A stretch of DNA of 64,000 nt from an uncultured Clostridia bacterium (GTDB taxonomy: Bacteria; Bacillota; Clostridia; Christensenellales; CAG-138), in the NCBI GenBank assembly GCA_947168855.1, contig CAMVNO010000008.1:1-64000 (forward strand), written 5' to 3'. The notes beneath the pieces were generated by a model. The model ran no database searches. It was not told the DNA's origin and worked only from the letters and a program-made list of their open reading frames with translations. Numbering within the stretch: the stretch's first letter is position 1; the number at the start of each line of letters is the position of its first letter. This document shows, piece by piece, positions 33,253-41,594 of the stretch. Position numbers and translations under genes: made by a program.

Positions 33253-36174
33253 TCAGTCCTTCGTAAGCTCCTCGATCGTAACGGAATTGCCGGTGTGCGG
33301 GTGCGTCTTATGGAATTCCTTCGTTGCCTTGTTGTACGCCCTGCGCTTTGCCCGCATCGCCTTCGCTTCCTTCGAGCCGCTGTGCAGCAGGATCTTGATG
33401 CCGCGCTTTACGGCGTAGGAGAGAAGCCCGCCGACCTTGTCCTCCGCACGGCGCATATCCGAGTTTTGCGGATGATCGCGCAGAAGGTGGATCGCGTCGA
33501 ACTCGCAGCGCGTGGTGCACAGACCGCAGCCGATGCATTTGCCCGTGTCGACGATCGTTGCGCCGCAGCCGAGGCAGCGCGCGGTCTCGATCTTCACCTG
33601 CTCCTCGGTGAACGGGAGCGAGGGATCCCGGAAGCCGTTCTTTGCGTCGATCGCAGGATCCGTGGGCGGCACCTGCCGCTGCGCGTGATCGTACTCGTCG
33701 ATCGCGATGTCGGTCTTATCGAGCTCCTTGAAGAAGCGGCGGTCACGACCCAGCGTCTGGTTCACGCTGTTCTTCGACACGGCGCGGGCAAGCGATTCCG
33801 CCGCCATGTGTCCCTGTCCGATCGCGTCGATCACGAACTTCGGACCGGTGAACACGTCGCCGCCGACGAAGATCATCGGGTCGTCCGTCTGATAGGTGAA
33901 CGGATCGGCGACGGGGTAGTTGCCGTGGTGGAACTTCACGTTCGTGCCGTCCAGGAGCTTACCCCACTCGATCGCTTGACCGATCGCAAACACGATCGTC
34001 TTTGCCTCGACCGTGACCGTTTCGTTCTCGTCGTACTTCGGAGAGAACTTTCCGGTCTCCGGGTCGATCGTGGAGACGCAGCGCTTCAGAACGAGCCCCT
34101 TGACCTTGCCTTCGCCGTCCACAAGGACTTCCTTCGGACCCCAGGAGGGGTTGATCTGCACGTTCTCTTCCTCGGCCTCTTTGATCTCCTCGGGGGAGGC
34201 GGGCATGGTCTCGCGCGATTCGAGGCAGAACATGGAAACGCTCTTTGCGCCGAAGCGGTGCGCGGTGCGCGCGCAGTCGATCGCCACGTTGCCGCCGCCG
34301 ACGACGATCACGTCGCCTTCGAGTTTGCGGGAGTTGTCGGAAAGCGCCTTATTCAGGAAGCTCACAGCGATCTCGGTGCCCTCGGCACGCTCGTTCGGAA
34401 CGCCGGGCAGCCTGCCGCCCTGACAGCCGATCGCAATGTAGAACGCCTCGTAGCCCTGCTTTTTGAGCTCTTCGATGGTGATATCCTTGCCGACCTCGAC
34501 GCCGCAGCGGATATCGACGCCGAGCGCGCGGATCACGTCGATCTCCGCGTCGATGACATCCTTTTCGAGCTTGAACGACGGGATGCCGTAGGTCATCATA
34601 CCGCCGGGCTTTGCGTCCTTTTCGAACACGGTCGGGCGATAGCCCATTTCGCCGAGATAGTACGCGGCGGAAAGCCCCGCGGGACCCGCGCCGATGATCG
34701 CGATCTTCTGCGGCCATTCGCCGGTCAGGTTGTTGATGATCTTCTTCGGCACATAGCGCGTTTCGGCTTTCAGGTCGCGGTCCGCCAAAAACCGCTTCAC
34801 GTCGTCGATTGCCACGGGCCGGTCGATCGTGCCGCGCGTGCACGCGTCCTCACAGCGTTTGTTGCACACCCTGCCGCAGATCGCGGGGAAGGGGTTCTCG
34901 CGCTTGATCAGCGCCAGCGCTTCGTCGTAGCGTCCTTCTCTCGCCATCTTGAGATAGCCCTGGATCGGCACGTGCGCGGGGCATGCGCTCTTGCACGGCG
35001 CGGTGCCGGTCTTGTGCGTGTTGACGCGCGCGGAATCGCGGTAGTTCTCGTCCCACGCGTACTTGCCCCAGCGAAGCCGGTCGGGGGTCGGCGAGGTCGG
35101 ATATCGGACCTCGGTGCCGTCCTTTTTGCATAGCTTCTGCCCGAGCTTCAACGCGCCTGCCGGGCAGAACTCCACGCAGCGTCCGCAGGCGACGCATTTT
35201 GTCTTGTCGACCTTGGCGGTGTACGCGGATTTCGACATATTCGGCGTGTTGTAAAGGAGCGAGGTCCTTAAAGCGTTGCAGATCTTGACGTTGCAGTTGC
35301 AGATGTCGAAGATGTGATCCTCGCCGTCGATGTTCGTGATCTGATGCACGTAGCCGTTTTCCTCGGCGCGCTTTAAGATCTCGAGCGCCTGTTCCTTGGT
35401 GATGTAGTGCGCTCTGCCGGTCTCGACCGTGTAGTCCGCCATGTCGCCGAGCTGGATGCACCAGTCGTTCTCATCGTCCGTGCAGCCCTCGCCGAGCATC
35501 GCGCGGGACGCGCGGCAGGAGCAGATGCCCGCCGAGATGTGCCCGTCGTATTTCTGGAGCCAGTGCGAGATCTTCTCGACCTTGATCGCTTCGCGGTTCG
35601 CGGCGACTTCCTTTTCGACCGGAATGACGTGCATGCCGATGCCGTCGCCGCCGGGACGGACCATCGGGGTGATGTGCTCAAGCGGCAGAAACGTCATGCG
35701 TTCAAACATCTTCGCCACCGGCGGATTCGCCTCGATGCGGGAGACGGAGGAATTGAACAGCTCCGCGCTGCCCGGCACGAAATAGCTCGTGCGGTAGCGG
35801 ATCTCCTTCGGCGCGCCCGGGATCGGACCGTCGTCGTTGTAGTGATCGCCGTAGTCGTACTCGACAAAGCCGTGCACGCACAGCAGATCGAGGGATTCCT
35901 TGAAGAGCTGTTCGCCCATCGCCTTGTTCATTTCGAAGAGCTGCTCATAGGTGTACCATTTGCGCTGCTTCATCGAAAGCGCGATGTCGACCTCGTGCTC
36001 GTTCAGCACTTCGCGGAGCCCCCAGTATTCTTCGTCGGTCGTTTTGAGACCGAAAAGCTTGTGCGGGACGTTGTCCGTGATCTTTGCGCCGAGCTTCGCG
36101 TACTTCTTGTGCAAAACCGGCTCGCCGTCGTACTTGGATTTGGTGCGTGGATTTTTGTCGTAGGTCTCAGGCAT
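33253..36174 (-). CDS. Large FeS-flavoprotein with GltD-like NAD(P)H oxidoreductase domain
   Basis: 973 residues. The N-terminal 300 residues carry a Cys-rich module (GICSCRASRAM, DICNCNVKICNAL) ending in a 4Fe-4S site KCVACGRCVEFCPAG near 324. A GltD-type linker with cluster cysteines follows (PCKSACPAHVPIQGY, ICGRVCNKRCEDAC), then FAD-binding KIAIIGAGPAGLSAAYYLG near 489, NAD(P)-binding VIVVGGGNVAIDCARTAHRF near 620 and FVGGDVFTGPKFVIDAIGQG. The C-terminus has further clusters (RCLGCGATI, KCIGCGLCTTRCEFDA). It resembles glutamate synthase small subunit/NfnB-type electron-transfer flavoproteins. Its setting between hypB and hypA suggests redox coupling to a nickel enzyme elsewhere (inference). 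Confidence 0.85.
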   Translation of the reverse strand: MPETYDKNPRTKSKYDGEPVLHKKYAKLGAKITDNVPHKLFGLKTTDEEYWGLREVLNEHEVDIALSMKQRKWYTYEQLFEMNKAMGEQLFKESLDLLCVHGFVEYDYGDHYNDDGPIPGAPKEIRYRTSYFVPGSAELFNSSVSRIEANPPVAKMFERMTFLPLEHITPMVRPGGDGIGMHVIPVEKEVAANREAIKVEKISHWLQKYDGHISAGICSCRASRAMLGEGCTDDENDWCIQLGDMADYTVETGRAHYITKEQALEILKRAEENGYVHQITNIDGEDHIFDICNCNVKICNALRTSLLYNTPNMSKSAYTAKVDKTKCVACGRCVEFCPAGALKLGQKLCKKDGTEVRYPTSPTPDRLRWGKYAWDENYRDSARVNTHKTGTAPCKSACPAHVPIQGYLKMAREGRYDEALALIKRENPFPAICGRVCNKRCEDACTRGTIDRPVAIDDVKRFLADRDLKAETRYVPKKIINNLTGEWPQKIAIIGAGPAGLSAAYYLGEMGYRPTVFEKDAKPGGMMTYGIPSFKLEKDVIDAEIDVIRALGVDIRCGVEVGKDITIEELKKQGYEAFYIAIGCQGGRLPGVPNERAEGTEIAVSFLNKALSDNSRKLEGDVIVVGGGNVAIDCARTAHRFGAKSVSMFCLESRETMPASPEEIKEAEEENVQINPSWGPKEVLVDGEGKVKGLVLKRCVSTIDPETGKFSPKYDENETVTVEAKTIVFAIGQAIEWGKLLDGTNVKFHHGNYPVADPFTYQTDDPMIFVGGDVFTGPKFVIDAIGQGHMAAESLARAVSKNSVNQTLGRDRRFFKELDKTDIAIDEYDHAQRQVPPTDPAIDAKNGFRDPSLPFTEEQVKIETARCLGCGATIVDTGKCIGCGLCTTRCEFDAIHLLRDHPQNSDMRRAEDKVGGLLSYAVKRGIKILLHSGSKEAKAMRAKRRAYNKATKEFHKTHPHTGNSVTIEELTKD

Positions 36175-36267
36175 GGCTTTCTCTCCTTATTCTTGATGGT
36201 TTGGGCTGTCGTATAAGGGGTCAGACCGTTTGCGGCGATGTTTAAGGGAATAAACTCCGATCGGTAG

Positions 36268-36292
36268 AAAAGGCAGACTGCCTTTTCTTTTT
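36268..36292 (+). terminator. Terminator-like hairpin between flavoprotein and hypB genes
   Basis: AAAAGGC (36268-36274), loop AGACT, GCCTTTT (36280-36286), then CTTTTT. A T-run is present on + and four Ts on -, so it may work in both directions and could attenuate readthrough from hypB. The remaining 200 bases between the genes show nothing else. Confidence 0.55.
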
Positions 36293-36399
36293 ATTGGTTC
36301 GCCGCAAACTATCCGCGTTTTCGCTCGTCGCATACATGAGTATAGCTCCTCGCGAAGAACGCGAATTCTGCCTCCCTTCTCAACAGCCTGTCATTCTCT

Positions 36400-37080
36400 T
36401 TATTCCTGAATAATGGACGGTTCGTGTTTCCAGTTTCGGACAGCGCTTCTGAGCCAGTCCTCCCAGCCTTCAAAGCCGTCGCCGGTCTTTGCGCTGACCG
36501 CAAAGATGCGGATGTTCGGGTTCAGCTTCCTTGCGCGCTCGATACACTTGTCAAAGTCGAAATCGAAATACGGCGCGACGTCGGTCTTGGTGATGATCAG
36601 AACGTCGCTCACCGTGAACATCAGCGGGTATTTCAGGGGCTTGTCGTCGCCCTCCGGCACGGAAAGCAGCATCACGCACTTGCCTGCGCCGGTGTCGAAT
36701 TCCGCGGGGCAGATCAGGTTGCCGACGTTTTCGAGCACGACGAGGTCGAACGATTCGTCGCCCAGACCCTCCAGCGCGCGGCGCGTCATGCCCGCGTCCA
36801 TGTGGCACATGCCGTCGGTGTGCGCCTGCACCGCCTTTGCGCCGAGCTTTTCGATGCGGACCGCGTCCACGTCGGAATCGACGTCCGCTTCCATGACCGC
36901 AATGCGCAGTTCGTCCTTCATATCGCGGATCGTGCGCTCCAGAAGCGTTGTTTTGCCCGCGCCGGGCGACGCCATCAGGTTGATGAGAAGCGTGCCCTTT
37001 GCCTTGAGCTCCCCGCGCAGAACCTCCGCGTCGCGGTCGTTCGACGCGGTGATCGTTTCTTTCAATTCGATGATTTTCAT
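36400..37080 (-). CDS. hypB: Hydrogenase nickel incorporation GTPase HypB
   Basis: 226 residues, ATG after AAGGGGAATCTGC. SIMIBI GTPase with Walker A NLMASPGAGKTTLLERT, the metal/switch region AVMEADVDSDVDAVRIEKLG, the metal-binding segment TDGMCHMDAG, ENVGNLICPAEFDTG (G3-like with conserved Cys) and TKTDVAPYF (NKxD-type G4). No N-terminal His-rich stretch. Works with HypA on the same strand; the flavoprotein gene sits between them. An extended -10 (TGATATAAT) lies upstream near 37111-37119. Confidence 0.94.
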   Translation of the reverse strand: MKIIELKETITASNDRDAEVLRGELKAKGTLLINLMASPGAGKTTLLERTIRDMKDELRIAVMEADVDSDVDAVRIEKLGAKAVQAHTDGMCHMDAGMTRRALEGLGDESFDLVVLENVGNLICPAEFDTGAGKCVMLLSVPEGDDKPLKYPLMFTVSDVLIITKTDVAPYFDFDFDKCIERARKLNPNIRIFAVSAKTGDGFEGWEDWLRSAVRNWKHEPSIIQE

Positions 37081-37183
37081 GCAGATTCCCCTTATATTGT
37101 CGTATATTTTATTATATCAGCATATACGGTCAAACGCAAGAACAAAGCGCGCGGACTTTTTGCCGGAGCGGACGAGATTTTTC

Positions 37184-37211
37184 TTGCTTATTCACAAACT
37201 TATGGTATTAT
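37184..37211 (+). promoter_or_regulatory. Promoter of the repeat-domain lipoprotein gene
   Basis: TTGCTT (37184-37189), 16-base spacer, TATTAT (37206-37211), followed after 30 bases by the start codon with GAGGAAGGG as ribosome site. Confidence 0.55.
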
Positions 37212-37244
37212 ATACTGAAATGGAAAGAGGAAGGGTATTTGCAA

Positions 37245-38906
37245 ATGAAAAAGTATCTTGCATGGGCGCTTGTGATCGTCACGCTGCTGTCGCTGTTTGC
37301 GGCATGCACGGACTTCCTGCCGGAAACGATCGCAACGCCGGAACCGACCGCGACGCCGGAAGCAGAGGAACCCGCGGAGGAAGAGGAGATCGTGATCGTC
37401 GATCCGTCCGAATGGGAGACTGCGGAAACGCCCGCGCTGACCGAGGAGACAAGGGCGCTGTTTGACAAAGCGTTCGCACATCTGCTCGGCGTGCACTATG
37501 TCCCCGTTGCGTATCTCGGCAAACAGGTCGTGACCGGAACGGTGCATACGTTTTTGACAAGAGCGACGGTCATCTATCCCGGCGCAAAGGAAACATACGC
37601 GCTCGTGTTCCTGTATGAGGAACGTGACGGCAGCGTCCGCATCATCGACATCTGCCGTTCCGAGGTTCCGACGGGCATGGACGAGCCGGCGGGCTTTGAG
37701 CAGGCGGAGGATCCGGTTCTGACCGAAGAGCTCGTCAACGGGTTCCGTGAGGCGATCTCGGAGATCGTGGGCGTTGAGTATACGCCCGTTGCGCTCTGCG
37801 GAACAAAGGTTGCTTCCGGGCTTTCGTTCGTGATCGTCGCGGAATCCGCGCCGGTCGTGCCGGAGGCGGAGACCGGGTATTCCTTTGTCTATCTGGATTG
37901 GAACAGCCAGGGTCATTACACGGTCGATCGGATCGTCGATTTCGACGCGGAGCTTGACCCGCCGGGCGAATACGATCCGACGCCGGAGCCCACCGAAGCG
38001 CCGACCGCAACGCCGGTCCCGACCGCAACCCCGGTCCCGACCGCAACGCCGGTTCCCACGGCGACCCCGGTTCCCACGGCGACCCCGGTTCCCACGGCAA
38101 CCCCGGTTCCCACGGCGACCCCGGTTCCCACGGCAACCCCGGTTCCGACGGCAACACCGAAGCCGACGCCGACGCCGAAGCCCACCGAAGCGCCGACGGC
38201 AGAGCCCACGGCTGAACCCACGGCAGAACCGACGGCAGAGCCCACACCGGAACCCACTGTTGAGCCCACGCCGGAACCGACGGCTGAACCAACGCCGGAA
38301 CCGACCGAAGAGCCGAAGCCCGAGCCGACGCCGATCCCGACGGAAAAAGCGCCCGGCGCATGGACAAAGCCGAAATCTCCGGAAGTCGGCAGCAAGCATC
38401 AGAAGCTGTTCAAAAAGATCTCCGATTCCGCCGTCGGCGTCAGCTATACGCCGGTCGCGTTCATCGGCAGTCAGCAGGTGAACGGCACGAACTACGCGTT
38501 CCTGTGCGAAACGTCGATCGCCGCGCCCGATTCGCAGGATCTGTACGCCATCGTCTGCCTGTATGAGGATTCGGACAAGAACGTTCGCATCACCGACGTC
38601 AACCTTTCGGAGATCCGTACGTACACGGATGCGGCGATGGGCGGCTGGACGAGAGCGAAGGATCCGACGGTGACTAAGGAGCTCAAGAACATGTTCAACG
38701 ACGCTTTGAGCGGCATCCTCGGCGCAAACTATTCGCCGATCGCGCTGCTTTCCACGCAGTCCGGCTCCGGCACGAACTACTGCTTCTTCTGCGAGAGCGG
38801 CAAGATCACGGGCGAGCCGAACGCGAGCTACGCATTCGTATACATCTATCGGAATGCGGACGGCGAGGTCTCGCTCTCCGACATCCTGAACTTTATCGGA
38901 AACTGA
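37245..38906 (+). CDS. Lipoprotein with four copies of a ~70-residue domain and PT-rich linker
   Basis: 553 residues, ATG 37245 (an in-frame TTG lies six bases earlier). Signal peptide and lipobox LLSLFAAC. Four related domains: near residues 70-135 (LLGVHYVPVAYLGKQVVTG), 160-230 (IVGVEYTPVALCGTKVASG), 395-460 (AVGVSYTPVAFIGSQQVNG) and 480-550 (ILGANYSPIALLSTQSGSG). Each has the pattern helix - GVxYxPVAxxG - strands - YAxVxLY - strand. The middle pair is separated by about 140 residues of PTATPV and PTEPTPEP linker. No family recognised; looks like a wall-spanning paired binding module. Monocistronic. Confidence 0.8.
   Translation: MKKYLAWALVIVTLLSLFAACTDFLPETIATPEPTATPEAEEPAEEEEIVIVDPSEWETAETPALTEETRALFDKAFAHLLGVHYVPVAYLGKQVVTGTVHTFLTRATVIYPGAKETYALVFLYEERDGSVRIIDICRSEVPTGMDEPAGFEQAEDPVLTEELVNGFREAISEIVGVEYTPVALCGTKVASGLSFVIVAESAPVVPEAETGYSFVYLDWNSQGHYTVDRIVDFDAELDPPGEYDPTPEPTEAPTATPVPTATPVPTATPVPTATPVPTATPVPTATPVPTATPVPTATPVPTATPKPTPTPKPTEAPTAEPTAEPTAEPTAEPTPEPTVEPTPEPTAEPTPEPTEEPKPEPTPIPTEKAPGAWTKPKSPEVGSKHQKLFKKISDSAVGVSYTPVAFIGSQQVNGTNYAFLCETSIAAPDSQDLYAIVCLYEDSDKNVRITDVNLSEIRTYTDAAMGGWTRAKDPTVTKELKNMFNDALSGILGANYSPIALLSTQSGSGTNYCFFCESGKITGEPNASYAFVYIYRNADGEVSLSDILNFIGN
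38001..38160 (+). repeat. 18-bp coding tandem repeat (PTATPV units)
   Basis: About nine units of 18 bases on the theme CCGGTTCCCACGGCGACC, encoding PTATPV, within the lipoprotein gene. The units differ at synonymous sites. Likely to vary in copy number by slippage. Confidence 0.85.
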
Positions 38907-38918
38907 TCCGGGCAATAG

Positions 38919-38950
38919 AAAAGCGCTGCATTTTAAGGTGCAGCGCTTTC
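38919..38950. terminator. Bidirectional terminator
   Basis: AAAGCGCTGCA (38920-38930) pairs with TGCAGCGCTTT (38939-38949), loop TTTTAAGG, between the convergent lipoprotein and alkyltransferase genes, with short T-runs on both strands. Confidence 0.75.
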
Positions 38951-38953
38951 ATT

Positions 38954-39409
38954 TTATACGCGTTCCCGTTCCAGCAGCGTTCGCTTTCGGTCGATCCCGG
39001 CGGCAAAGCCGGTGAGATCGCCGTTCTTTCCGATCGCGCGGTGGCAGGGGATGAACAGGAGCAGGGGATTTCGATGCAGCGCGCTTCCGACGGCGCGGGC
39101 GTGGCGCGGGCTGAGCCCCATCGCAGCGGCAAGCGCGCCGTAGGAGATCGTTTCGCCGTACGGCACGCGCGAAATCGCCTGCCATACCGCCTTCTGAAAC
39201 GCAGTTTCCTTCGGCGCAAGCGGCGGGACCGGACCCGGGTCGCGCCCCGCAAAATACCGATCGAGCCACGCCCCGGCTTCGCATAGTACGGGCGAGGACG
39301 GCGCGGTCCTGTCCGCGTCTTCCGTGAACATCGCCGTCGTAAGCGCGCCGTTTTCTTCCGCGATCCGCAGCGTGCCGAGCGGCGAAGCATAGGAAAAGGC
39401 GTTATTCAA
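38954..39409 (-). CDS. Methylated-DNA--protein-cysteine methyltransferase
   Basis: Repairs O6-alkylguanine by transfer to its own cysteine. 151 residues, TTG start with GAGGTG upstream, overlapping the end of the lamin-tail gene by eight bases. Signature FIPCHRAIGKNGDLTGFAAG carries the acceptor Cys; the DNA-binding helix is FQKAVWQAISRVPYGETISY. Lacks an Ada-type N-terminal zinc domain, so it is the Ogt/MGMT type. Co-transcribed with the lamin-tail gene. Confidence 0.93.
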   Translation of the reverse strand: MNNAFSYASPLGTLRIAEENGALTTAMFTEDADRTAPSSPVLCEAGAWLDRYFAGRDPGPVPPLAPKETAFQKAVWQAISRVPYGETISYGALAAAMGLSPRHARAVGSALHRNPLLLFIPCHRAIGKNGDLTGFAAGIDRKRTLLERERV

Positions 39410-39995
39410 AGCGGTTCACCTCGCCGGGGGTCGGGTATTCCGTCACCTGAAAGTCGCCGTTTTCCGTTCTTGCGTAGGCGGTATCCGTTTCGAGCATCGG
39501 CACCGCAAGCTCGTCCGCCTCGACCTTCATCGGCGTGACGAGGAAGAGCTTTTCGCCGTCCCTGGACAGGTTGAAGCCGGTGCAGAACGGATCGGAATCG
39601 CTCTGCTCCGTGCCGCCGGTGCAGTACAGCACCAGGTATTCGCCGGGTTTTAGGATCGTGCCCTCCGGGAAGCGGTAGCGGAACTGATGGTGCTTGAGAT
39701 CGTTCGTAAAGCCGTAGCCGGAAAGATCGATATCCGCGTCGGTGGGATTATGGATCTCGACCCAGTCGACCGAGCCGTACTGCGGGTGCAGATACGCCTC
39801 GCGGTTCGAAGTCATGACCTCGGAAAACTGCGGCAGCCCCGAAGGCTTGGGCAGCAGCCACACACTGACGACGGTGATCGCGGCGATCACGACGACGAGC
39901 ACGGCGACAAGGATCAGCGCTTTCTTTCGCGTGAGCCCGATGTGTTCCTTGTGAAATTCGTTCTCAAAGGAGAGTTCTTCTGTGTTATTTTCCAT
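39402..39995 (-). CDS. Membrane-anchored lamin-tail domain protein
   Basis: 197 residues from ATG 39995. One transmembrane helix at about 25-48 (ALILVAVLVVVIAAITVVSV) after a charged cytoplasmic segment. The outer part is a lamin-tail (LTD) Ig-like domain: SGLPQFSEVMTSNREAYLHP, VDWVEIHNPTDADIDLSGYG and LKPGEYLVLYCTGG. Such domains occur in bacterial exported proteins and probably bind surfaces or nucleic acids; the role here is unknown. No Shine-Dalgarno precedes the ATG: the -10 TATAAT ends only five bases upstream, which suggests a leaderless mRNA. Confidence 0.8.
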   Translation of the reverse strand: MENNTEELSFENEFHKEHIGLTRKKALILVAVLVVVIAAITVVSVWLLPKPSGLPQFSEVMTSNREAYLHPQYGSVDWVEIHNPTDADIDLSGYGFTNDLKHHQFRYRFPEGTILKPGEYLVLYCTGGTEQSDSDPFCTGFNLSRDGEKLFLVTPMKVEADELAVPMLETDTAYARTENGDFQVTEYPTPGEVNRFE

Positions 39996-40001
39996 ATCTG
40001 C

Positions 40002-40030
40002 ATTATACAGGAAAAAAACTGTTTTCACAA
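40002..40030 (-). promoter_or_regulatory. Promoter placing transcription start at the ATG
   Basis: Minus strand TTGTGA (40030-40025), 17-base spacer, TATAAT (40007-40002). The start codon at 39995 begins seven bases after the -10 box, so the transcript would have almost no 5' leader. Confidence 0.6.
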
Positions 40031-40050
40031 GCAAAAATCCGTGTTATAAT
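40023..40050 (+). promoter_or_regulatory. glpK promoter
   Basis: TATAAT at 40045-40050 with a weak TTTTCA-like -35 about 17 bases upstream. It overlaps the -35 of the divergent lamin-tail promoter, so the two may interfere. GGGGAAAGGCGG follows as ribosome site of glpK. Confidence 0.55.
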
Positions 40051-40077
40051 AAATAATCGGGGAAAGGCGGTAGACAT

Positions 40078-41574
40078 ATGCAGAAATATCTTTTGTCGCT
40101 GGATCAGGGCACGACAAGCTCGCGCGCGATCCTGTTCGATCTTGAGGGGACCATCATCACCTCGGCGCAGTTCGAGTTTACGCAGCATTATCCGATGCCG
40201 GGTTACGTCGAACACGACGCGAACGAGATCTTAAAGACCGAGCTGGACGCAGTCCGCGAGGTGCTGAAAAGAGCAAACGTGCAGAAGGGCGAGGTCGCCG
40301 CGATCGGCGTCACCAATCAGCGTGAAACGACGATCGTCTGGGAGAAGGCGACGGGCAAGCCCGTGCATCCGGCAATCGTGTGGCAGTGCCGCCGCACCGC
40401 GCCGCTGTGCGAGCAGCTGATCCGCGAAGGCATGCGGGACTACATCGCGCAGTCGACGGGACTTCTCATCGACGCGTATTTTTCCGCGACAAAGCTGCGC
40501 TATATCCTCGACGCGGTCCCGAACGGACAGATGCTGGCGGAGGCGGGCAACCTTCTGTTCGGCACGGTCGACACGTGGCTCATCTGGAACCTCACCGGCG
40601 CGCACGTCACCGATTACAGCAACGCGTCGCGCACCATGCTCTATAACATTCATACGCTCTCCTACGATCCGGTCATCATGCGGCGGCTGAACATTCCGGC
40701 GTGCATGCTGCCGGAGGTGCTTCCGTCCGCGCATATCTATGGCTACGTCAAGGACGGCATCGAGGGGCTGGAGGTGCTTGCGGGCGTACCGATCGCGGGC
40801 GACGCGGGCGACCAGCAGGCGGCGCTGTTCGGACAGGCGTGCTTCGAGCCGGGGCAGGCGAAATGCACCTACGGCACCGGCGGCTTTCTGATGATGCAGA
40901 CGGGCGAAACGCCTGTCGCGAGCAAGAACCGGCTTCTGACCACGATCGCGTGGGGCGTGAACGGCAAGGTCCGCTACGCCTTGGAGGGCAGCATCTTCAA
41001 TGCGGGCAGCTCGATCAAATGGTTAAGGGACGAGGTCGGGCTGATCTCCTCGGCAAGCGAGATCGACCGGCTTGCCGAATCCGTGCCGGACGCGGGCGGG
41101 GCGTATTTCGTCTCCGCGTTCACGGGGCTCGGCGCGCCGCATTGGGATATGTACGCGCGCGGCGCGCTGGTCGGCGTGACCCGCGCCACGAACCGGGCGC
41201 ATATCGCGCGCGCGGTGCTCGAAGGCATCGTCTATCAGGTGGGCGATCTTGCCCGCACGATGGAGTTCGACGCCGGAAAGAAGCTTGAGGAGCTCAAGGT
41301 CGACGGCGGCGCGTCCGTATCGAACGTGATGATGCAGTTCCAGGCGGACATGCTCGACGTGCCGGTCAACCGTCCGAAATGCGTCGAATCGACGGCGCTC
41401 GGCGCGGCGTATCTCGCGGCGATCGGCGTGGGACTCTATCAGGACGAAGCCGACGTTCTGCATTACTGGCAGAGCGAAAAGATCTTTACGCCCATGATGA
41501 GCGAGGTCGAGCGCGCAAAGCGTCAGCGCGGCTGGACGAAGGCGGTTGAAAAAGCAAAGAACTGGGAAGATTGA
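40078..41574 (+). CDS. glpK: Glycerol kinase
   Basis: Phosphorylates glycerol to sn-glycerol-3-phosphate. 498 residues, full length. FGGY kinase signatures: LSLDQGTTSSRAILFDLEG at the start, GVTNQRETTIVWEKATGKP, AGDAGDQQAALFGQACFEPG, TYGTGGFLMMQTGE, and KVDGGASVSNVMMQFQADML near the end. No glpF or glpD lies nearby; the next gene is an Ldh-family oxidoreductase, 20 bases downstream and probably in the same transcript. Confidence 0.96.
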   Translation: MQKYLLSLDQGTTSSRAILFDLEGTIITSAQFEFTQHYPMPGYVEHDANEILKTELDAVREVLKRANVQKGEVAAIGVTNQRETTIVWEKATGKPVHPAIVWQCRRTAPLCEQLIREGMRDYIAQSTGLLIDAYFSATKLRYILDAVPNGQMLAEAGNLLFGTVDTWLIWNLTGAHVTDYSNASRTMLYNIHTLSYDPVIMRRLNIPACMLPEVLPSAHIYGYVKDGIEGLEVLAGVPIAGDAGDQQAALFGQACFEPGQAKCTYGTGGFLMMQTGETPVASKNRLLTTIAWGVNGKVRYALEGSIFNAGSSIKWLRDEVGLISSASEIDRLAESVPDAGGAYFVSAFTGLGAPHWDMYARGALVGVTRATNRAHIARAVLEGIVYQVGDLARTMEFDAGKKLEELKVDGGASVSNVMMQFQADMLDVPVNRPKCVESTALGAAYLAAIGVGLYQDEADVLHYWQSEKIFTPMMSEVERAKRQRGWTKAVEKAKNWED

Positions 41575-41594
41575 TCCGAAGGGAGAGAAAGAAT

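Noticed and set aside
33133..35133. Long plus-strand open frame (about 666 codons) opposite the FeS-flavoprotein
   Set aside because: Antisense of a well-supported multi-domain enzyme; translation is rich in Arg, His, Asp and Val without motifs.
38001..38160. 18-bp repeats as a CRISPR or regulatory array
   Set aside because: They are in frame inside a lipoprotein gene and encode a PTATPV linker.
37200..38915. Minus-strand frame of about 570 codons opposite the repeat lipoprotein
   Set aside because: Gly/Arg-rich repeat translation is the mirror of the PTATPV coding repeat; no start signals.
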